From assembly GCA_002454425.1 (NCBI GenBank), contig DKIV01000051.1:96633-151512 (forward strand): a DNA stretch of 54,880 nt, written 5' to 3'. Made by a program: the position numbers and the translations under genes. Positions within the stretch are counted from its first letter, which is position 1; every line of letters begins with the position of its first letter. The DNA is from Sphingobacteriaceae bacterium UBA6709. GTDB lineage: Bacteria > Bacteroidota > Bacteroidia > Sphingobacteriales > Sphingobacteriaceae. Of this stretch, positions 51,033-54,880 are shown piece after piece. The notes beneath the pieces are model-generated. The model had not been told where the DNA came from. It did not search any database and saw only the letters and a list, made by a program, of their open reading frames with translations.

Positions 51033-54000
51033 TTAATTTGGAAATTCCCGCAGGTCTACAGGCACCACTCGTGAGATGCCCTGTTCAACCATCGTTACTC
51101 CATAAACGATATCGGTGCTCGCTAAAGTACGCTTGTTGTGAGAAACCACAATAAATTGTGACTCAGAAGAGAACGTTCTGATGATATTGTTAAACTTATC
51201 AATGTTCGTATCGTCAAGCGGCGCGTCTACCTCATCGAAAATACAGAATGGCGCGGGTTTCAATAGATACAGGGAGAACAGCAGCGCGGTAGCGGTAAGC
51301 GTTTTCTCTCCTCCCGAAAGCTGATTGATTGACAGCGGCCGTTTACCTTTTGGCCGGGCGATGATATCGATATCTGATTCGAGCGGGCTCTGCGGATTAC
51401 TCAGGATCAGGTCGCAGCTATCTTCTTCGTTAAACAACGATCGGAATACCCTGATAAAGTTCTCCCGTACCTTATAAAAGGAGTCCATAAACTTCTCGCG
51501 CGCGGTGTCATCTATTTCCTTGATCGTAGCAAGCAATGAATCTTTCGCGGCGGTAAGATCTTTCTTCTGGTTCATGATGAAGGTATAACGCTCGTTCATC
51601 TCGCGGAAAGCCTCCATGGCCATAGAGTTCACGGCCCCATACTCGTCAATTTGTTTTTTCAGTTTCTCGGTCTTCTGCTTCAGGTCGGCTTCCGTTTCAT
51701 TTTCGGGAATTTCCGCCTCCAAGAGGTCCTCGATATCTATCGAAAATTCTACCGCCAGGCGCTCTTTCAGGGCGTTAAGATCAATTTTGAGATTATTAAT
51801 CTTGTCCTTTAACGCGGTGGCAAGCACCTCCGCCTGATCCTTCTGTCCGCGGTAGCGCACAATGGCATTCTCCGTGTCGGTAATAGCCGAGCGCTCTGTA
51901 AAGTACTCCTGCTCGGCATCCTGCAGGCCTTTCTCAAGATCTGCCTTCTGCGTGTAAAGGACACTCATGTCTTCTTCAGAATGAGTGGAGTTGCTTACAA
52001 CAGCTTTTATCTCCTCTTGTGCCTTATTATGTTCCGCTGTATTTTGCTCAATACGCGCTTCTAAACTTTCCTGTTGTGTCTCACGATACTCAAGATCTTT
52101 TTCTATTCCCGATACCTTGTTTTGCTGCTGATGGAAAAGGATGTTTTCCTGATTCCATAGCGCGGCATCTTCGTTTACCAGCTCCGACAGTTCTGTATAG
52201 GCGAGCTGCCGTTCGGTGATATCCGCTGCCAGTTCCTCCAGTTGCTCACGCAAGGTCGCCAGCTCAGGACCGGCAGTCTCAATTTCCTTGCCAATGGAGG
52301 CGATGCGCTCTTCAATATCCTGTTTTCTGTTCTGACTGTTCTTTATAAATGATTGGTACTGATCACGTCGCGTTTGCAGGGAGATGTTTTCAGTATTTAG
52401 CTGGTTTTCTTCTCGTTGTAAACGATGTAGCTGGTCTTTCTTTGACGAGCCTTTTAGATGTATCAGACGATCCTGCGCCTGAGCGATATTATCCTGAAGC
52501 GTAGTAATGCTTTCATTCAGTTGACGAATGAGCTTTTCAAGGTTTTCAAGGTTTTTAGCCCGACCAATACGCTTTCCTTCAAACAGTCCTACAGAACCAC
52601 CCGACATGCTTATACGACTTTTTATAAAGCCTCCGTTGGCGCTAAGGACAACAATACCTTTGTCGGGCAAACCATTGCCGAGCTCTTCTTTGTCATTGCC
52701 CGTATGGATAAACACATTTCGCAGGAGTTGATGGCATAGTCGTTCATACTTCGCGTCAACCTCAATGATACTCAGAGCGGGGATGATGTTGGCTGATTTA
52801 CTTTCGGCAATCGCTACCGGGGGAAGCGTATTTACTACGTCAAGAATGAAGAAGTTGGCACGTCCCTTTGCTGAATCACTCAACAAGCGGATCGCCTGAA
52901 CCGCGTCTGTCTGGTTTTCTACCACATAGTGGTTCATCACAGGTTCCAGATAATTCTCAATAGTTACCCGGTATTCTTCTTTGCAGAAGAGAATATCTGA
53001 AAGTAGGGGAGCCTGCTTGCTCCAGCTGGCATTCTTCTTCAGAAAACGGATCGACTCAGGGAATCCTTCCAGATTGTCAACCAGCGATTTTGTAAGATTA
53101 TATTCGTTCTGTGAGGCGTCGAGCTTGCGACTCTCGGCGGCAAGCTGTTCCTTGTGACTGTTCAGTTGCTCCTCGGTGTTCTTAATTTGCAGGTCGAGTT
53201 CCTGCTCAAACTGCTCTGCTGATGCAAGCTCCTCAGATTTTAGCTTTAGCTTCGTCTCAACTTCCGCGATGGCTTTGTTAAACTCGCTGAGCTCCGTTTC
53301 TTTGGATTCGGTGTCCTGGAGGTTTCTTTTTATCTCCTGCGTCAGCGAGTCGCGCTGAATATTCAGTACCGTGAGCTCTTTTTCCGCCTTATGGAAAATG
53401 TTTTGTTGTTCCGCTTGCTGGCGTACAATGCTGTCAAGTGTGGCCTTTGACGACTGTTGTTTTGTACGAAGTTCTTCCAGCGCGTCTTTTTTGGATGCTA
53501 GTCCGGCACTTTGACGCTGAAGCTTTTCCGACTCGCCCAGTAGATCTTCGTTCAGACGCTTGATGTTATAGAGCACGCTGTTTAGTTGCGCCTTATCCTT
53601 CTCCAGCTCATCGCCAACACGTTTTTCCTTCTCCTGAAGAAAACGTATCTGCTCATTTTTTATCTTCTTATCGTTCTCGTGCTGACGAATCTTTGAAGCA
53701 ACCTCATTCACCGCTTTCTGCTGTACCGAAAGGTTCTTTTCTTTAAGCAGATTGTCGGTTTTGAACTTCTGCAAAGTCTCTTCCAGACGCGCTATTTCAG
53801 TGGTGATGTCCGTGCGTTTCTTCGATTGTTCCTCCTCCTGCGCGCTGAGGCTCTCCAGAGATGTTCTGAAGCCGGAGATGCGGAAGGTAGCAAGACTGAT
53901 ACTCAGGCTTTGATATTGTTCCTTAAGCTTGTAAAAGCGCTCCGCTTTTTTCGCCTGATTCTCCAGCGTTTTCAGGTTTTTTTCAATTTCAAACAATAGA

Positions 54001-54578
54001 TCTTCCACTCGGCTCAGGTCGGCTTCAGTATCTTTCAGCTTGCTGAACGTCTGTTTCTTGCGAAGTTTGTATTTTGAAATACCCGAAGATTCCTCAAACA
54101 GCGTGCGCCGTGATCCTTCCTTGTTGGCAATGATCTCATCGATCATTTTCAACTCGATGATCGAATAGGAATCTGACCCGATACCCGTATCAAGGAATAA
54201 ATCGGTGATATCTTTTAAACGGCATTGAACATCATTCAGACGGTATTCGCTGTCGCCGCTTCTGTAAAGCTTGCGCGTAATGGTTACCTGTGTGAATTCT
54301 GTAGGCAGAATATCTTTGGTATTATCGAACGTAAGCGATACCTCAGCAAGTTGCGAAGGCTTGCGTGTTTTTGTGCCATTGAAGATGATGTTTTCCATCT
54401 TCTCTGACCGAAGCGCTTTCGTGCTTTGCTCGCCTAATACCCAGCGGATAGCATCCACTACATTCGACTTCCCACATCCGTTGGGCCCAGCGATGGCTGT
54501 AATGCCCTCATTAAAATTTATCGTAATCTTTTCACCAAAGCTCTTAAAGCCTTTTATCTCCAGTCTCGTTAACTGCAT
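51033..54578 (-). CDS. smc: Chromosome segregation protein SMC
   Basis: This 1181-residue ATPase condenses and organises the chromosome as a dimer with ScpA/ScpB. The N-terminal head carries Walker A GPNGCGKSN at 31-39 and VDAIRWVLGEQS. Long coiled coils run from about 170-490 and 670-1000, and the hinge domain lies between (about 500-660, with PLLSDILFC and GRANFFILD). The C-terminal head has the signature NQLSGGEKTLTA and Walker B FCIFDEVDAPLDD. Length is normal and no break is seen. It precedes the M28 peptidase gene with a one-base gap. Confidence 0.97.
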   Translation of the reverse strand: MQLTRLEIKGFKSFGEKITINFNEGITAIAGPNGCGKSNVVDAIRWVLGEQSTKALRSEKMENIIFNGTKTRKPSQLAEVSLTFDNTKDILPTEFTQVTITRKLYRSGDSEYRLNDVQCRLKDITDLFLDTGIGSDSYSIIELKMIDEIIANKEGSRRTLFEESSGISKYKLRKKQTFSKLKDTEADLSRVEDLLFEIEKNLKTLENQAKKAERFYKLKEQYQSLSISLATFRISGFRTSLESLSAQEEEQSKKRTDITTEIARLEETLQKFKTDNLLKEKNLSVQQKAVNEVASKIRQHENDKKIKNEQIRFLQEKEKRVGDELEKDKAQLNSVLYNIKRLNEDLLGESEKLQRQSAGLASKKDALEELRTKQQSSKATLDSIVRQQAEQQNIFHKAEKELTVLNIQRDSLTQEIKRNLQDTESKETELSEFNKAIAEVETKLKLKSEELASAEQFEQELDLQIKNTEEQLNSHKEQLAAESRKLDASQNEYNLTKSLVDNLEGFPESIRFLKKNASWSKQAPLLSDILFCKEEYRVTIENYLEPVMNHYVVENQTDAVQAIRLLSDSAKGRANFFILDVVNTLPPVAIAESKSANIIPALSIIEVDAKYERLCHQLLRNVFIHTGNDKEELGNGLPDKGIVVLSANGGFIKSRISMSGGSVGLFEGKRIGRAKNLENLEKLIRQLNESITTLQDNIAQAQDRLIHLKGSSKKDQLHRLQREENQLNTENISLQTRRDQYQSFIKNSQNRKQDIEERIASIGKEIETAGPELATLREQLEELAADITERQLAYTELSELVNEDAALWNQENILFHQQQNKVSGIEKDLEYRETQQESLEARIEQNTAEHNKAQEEIKAVVSNSTHSEEDMSVLYTQKADLEKGLQDAEQEYFTERSAITDTENAIVRYRGQKDQAEVLATALKDKINNLKIDLNALKERLAVEFSIDIEDLLEAEIPENETEADLKQKTEKLKKQIDEYGAVNSMAMEAFREMNERYTFIMNQKKDLTAAKDSLLATIKEIDDTAREKFMDSFYKVRENFIRVFRSLFNEEDSCDLILSNPQSPLESDIDIIARPKGKRPLSINQLSGGEKTLTATALLFSLYLLKPAPFCIFDEVDAPLDDTNIDKFNNIIRTFSSESQFIVVSHNKRTLASTDIVYGVTMVEQGISRVVPVDLREFPN

Positions 54579-54724
54579 TTTGTATTTTAAGTCCTTTGTC
54601 AGCTTGTAATGCTAACTTTTAAATCAATCCGCAAAGTAATGAAATCTGCTCCAATAAAAACAGAATTTTGTTGGCTTTAGCAGTACGGTTTTTTATGGAC
54701 GCTGATAGGCACAAAAGCACTATC

Positions 54725-54880
54725 TTAATAACGTTTTTTCAACGCCTCCCATAGCTCCGCCGCCTTAGGCTTCTGTTTTTTGTCGTTTCCAAAAACATGT
54801 AGGCTAGGGGGACTTGTACCTATCTGGTTCGAGACAGACTCGAGACTGACTCGGAACAGACAGCACTCGTCATCGACATT
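54725..54880 (-). CDS. 3' end of an unidentified gene (partial)
   Basis: On the minus strand an open frame enters from the right edge and ends at TAA (54725-54727), giving the last 51 residues of a protein. The tail is lysine/alanine rich (KPKAAELWEALKKRY), a credible helical C-terminus. The part before it (SLHVFGND) also looks protein-like. No family could be named from this fragment. Its stop is about 146 bases upstream of smc, so the two may be in one operon. An 11-bp repeat in triplicate falls in its visible 5' part. Confidence 0.5.
   Translation of the reverse strand, partial: NVDDECCLFRVSLESVSNQIGTSPPSLHVFGNDKKQKPKAAELWEALKKRY
54829..54861. repeat. Three imperfect 11-bp tandem repeats
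   Basis: TCGAGACAGAC, TCGAGACTGAC and TCGGAACAGAC follow one another without a gap. They lie inside the partial gene at the right edge. Because 11 is not a multiple of three, a change in copy number would shift that reading frame. Confidence 0.45.

Noticed and set aside
1..54880. CRISPR arrays, tRNA or rRNA genes, transposases and phage genes
   Set aside because: No regularly spaced repeats, cloverleaf-like sequences, rRNA segments or mobile-element proteins were recognised on either strand by inspection.

Overview
The window comes from a Bacteroidota chromosome, most likely a Sphingobacteriaceae member of the Pedobacter/Mucilaginibacter type (inference). The support is a siderophore receptor set of the Xus kind, a long run of secreted glycoside hydrolases, a type IX secretion plug-domain protein, DUF4374, DUF5103 and DUF5703 family proteins, no Shine-Dalgarno sequences, and several promoters of the Bacteroidota type (TTG, about 19 bases, TAnnTTTG). 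No rRNA, tRNA, CRISPR array or intact insertion sequence was seen.

Layout. 1-912: no recognisable gene; the first 600 bases look richer in G+C and hold only broken reading frames and three helically phased short repeats. 913-1158: a small protein with two copies of a four-cysteine motif. 1728-6674: a three-gene iron-siderophore uptake operon (TonB-dependent receptor, DUF4374 lipoprotein, PepSY membrane protein) behind a promoter with a Fur/PerR-like box. 7034-31012: ten consecutive plus-strand genes, all with export signals, encoding GH78, a beta-propeller glycosidase, GH2, a right-handed beta-helix enzyme (GH141-like), GH78, GH2, GH106, GH127, an SGNH acetylesterase and a DUF5703 (GH95-like) protein. 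The family mix fits removal of rhamnose-, galactose-, arabinose/aceric-acid- and fucose-type residues and acetyl groups from a pectic side chain, and overlaps the rhamnogalacturonan-II set of Bacteroides. It has no SusC/SusD pair, no hybrid two-component regulator and no lyase here, so it is a CAZyme cluster rather than a complete polysaccharide utilisation locus. Hairpins or terminators stand in several of its gaps.

31170-54880: mostly housekeeping genes: a thioredoxin-like lipoprotein, an EVE protein, an operon of ABC-F, T9SS plug protein and acyl-CoA thioesterase, an M13 peptidase, NhaA, a Sua5/YciO protein, AsnS, a WYL regulator facing a DinB protein, a PAP2/sphingomyelin-synthase-like phosphatase, SucC, a LolD-type ATPase followed by two degenerate-looking enzymes, an S41 protease, an M28 peptidase, SMC, and the 3' end of one more gene. 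A compact unit of promoter, 21-codon leader ORF and terminator lies at 44240-44337 with no obvious target.

Most interesting points: the SusCD-less cluster; a GH127 enzyme whose predicted acid/base glutamate is a glutamine although its zinc-cysteine site is intact; the orphan leader/terminator unit; the ATP-grasp/HAD pair in which both proteins appear to have lost catalytic parts; and the duplicated cysteine motif protein.
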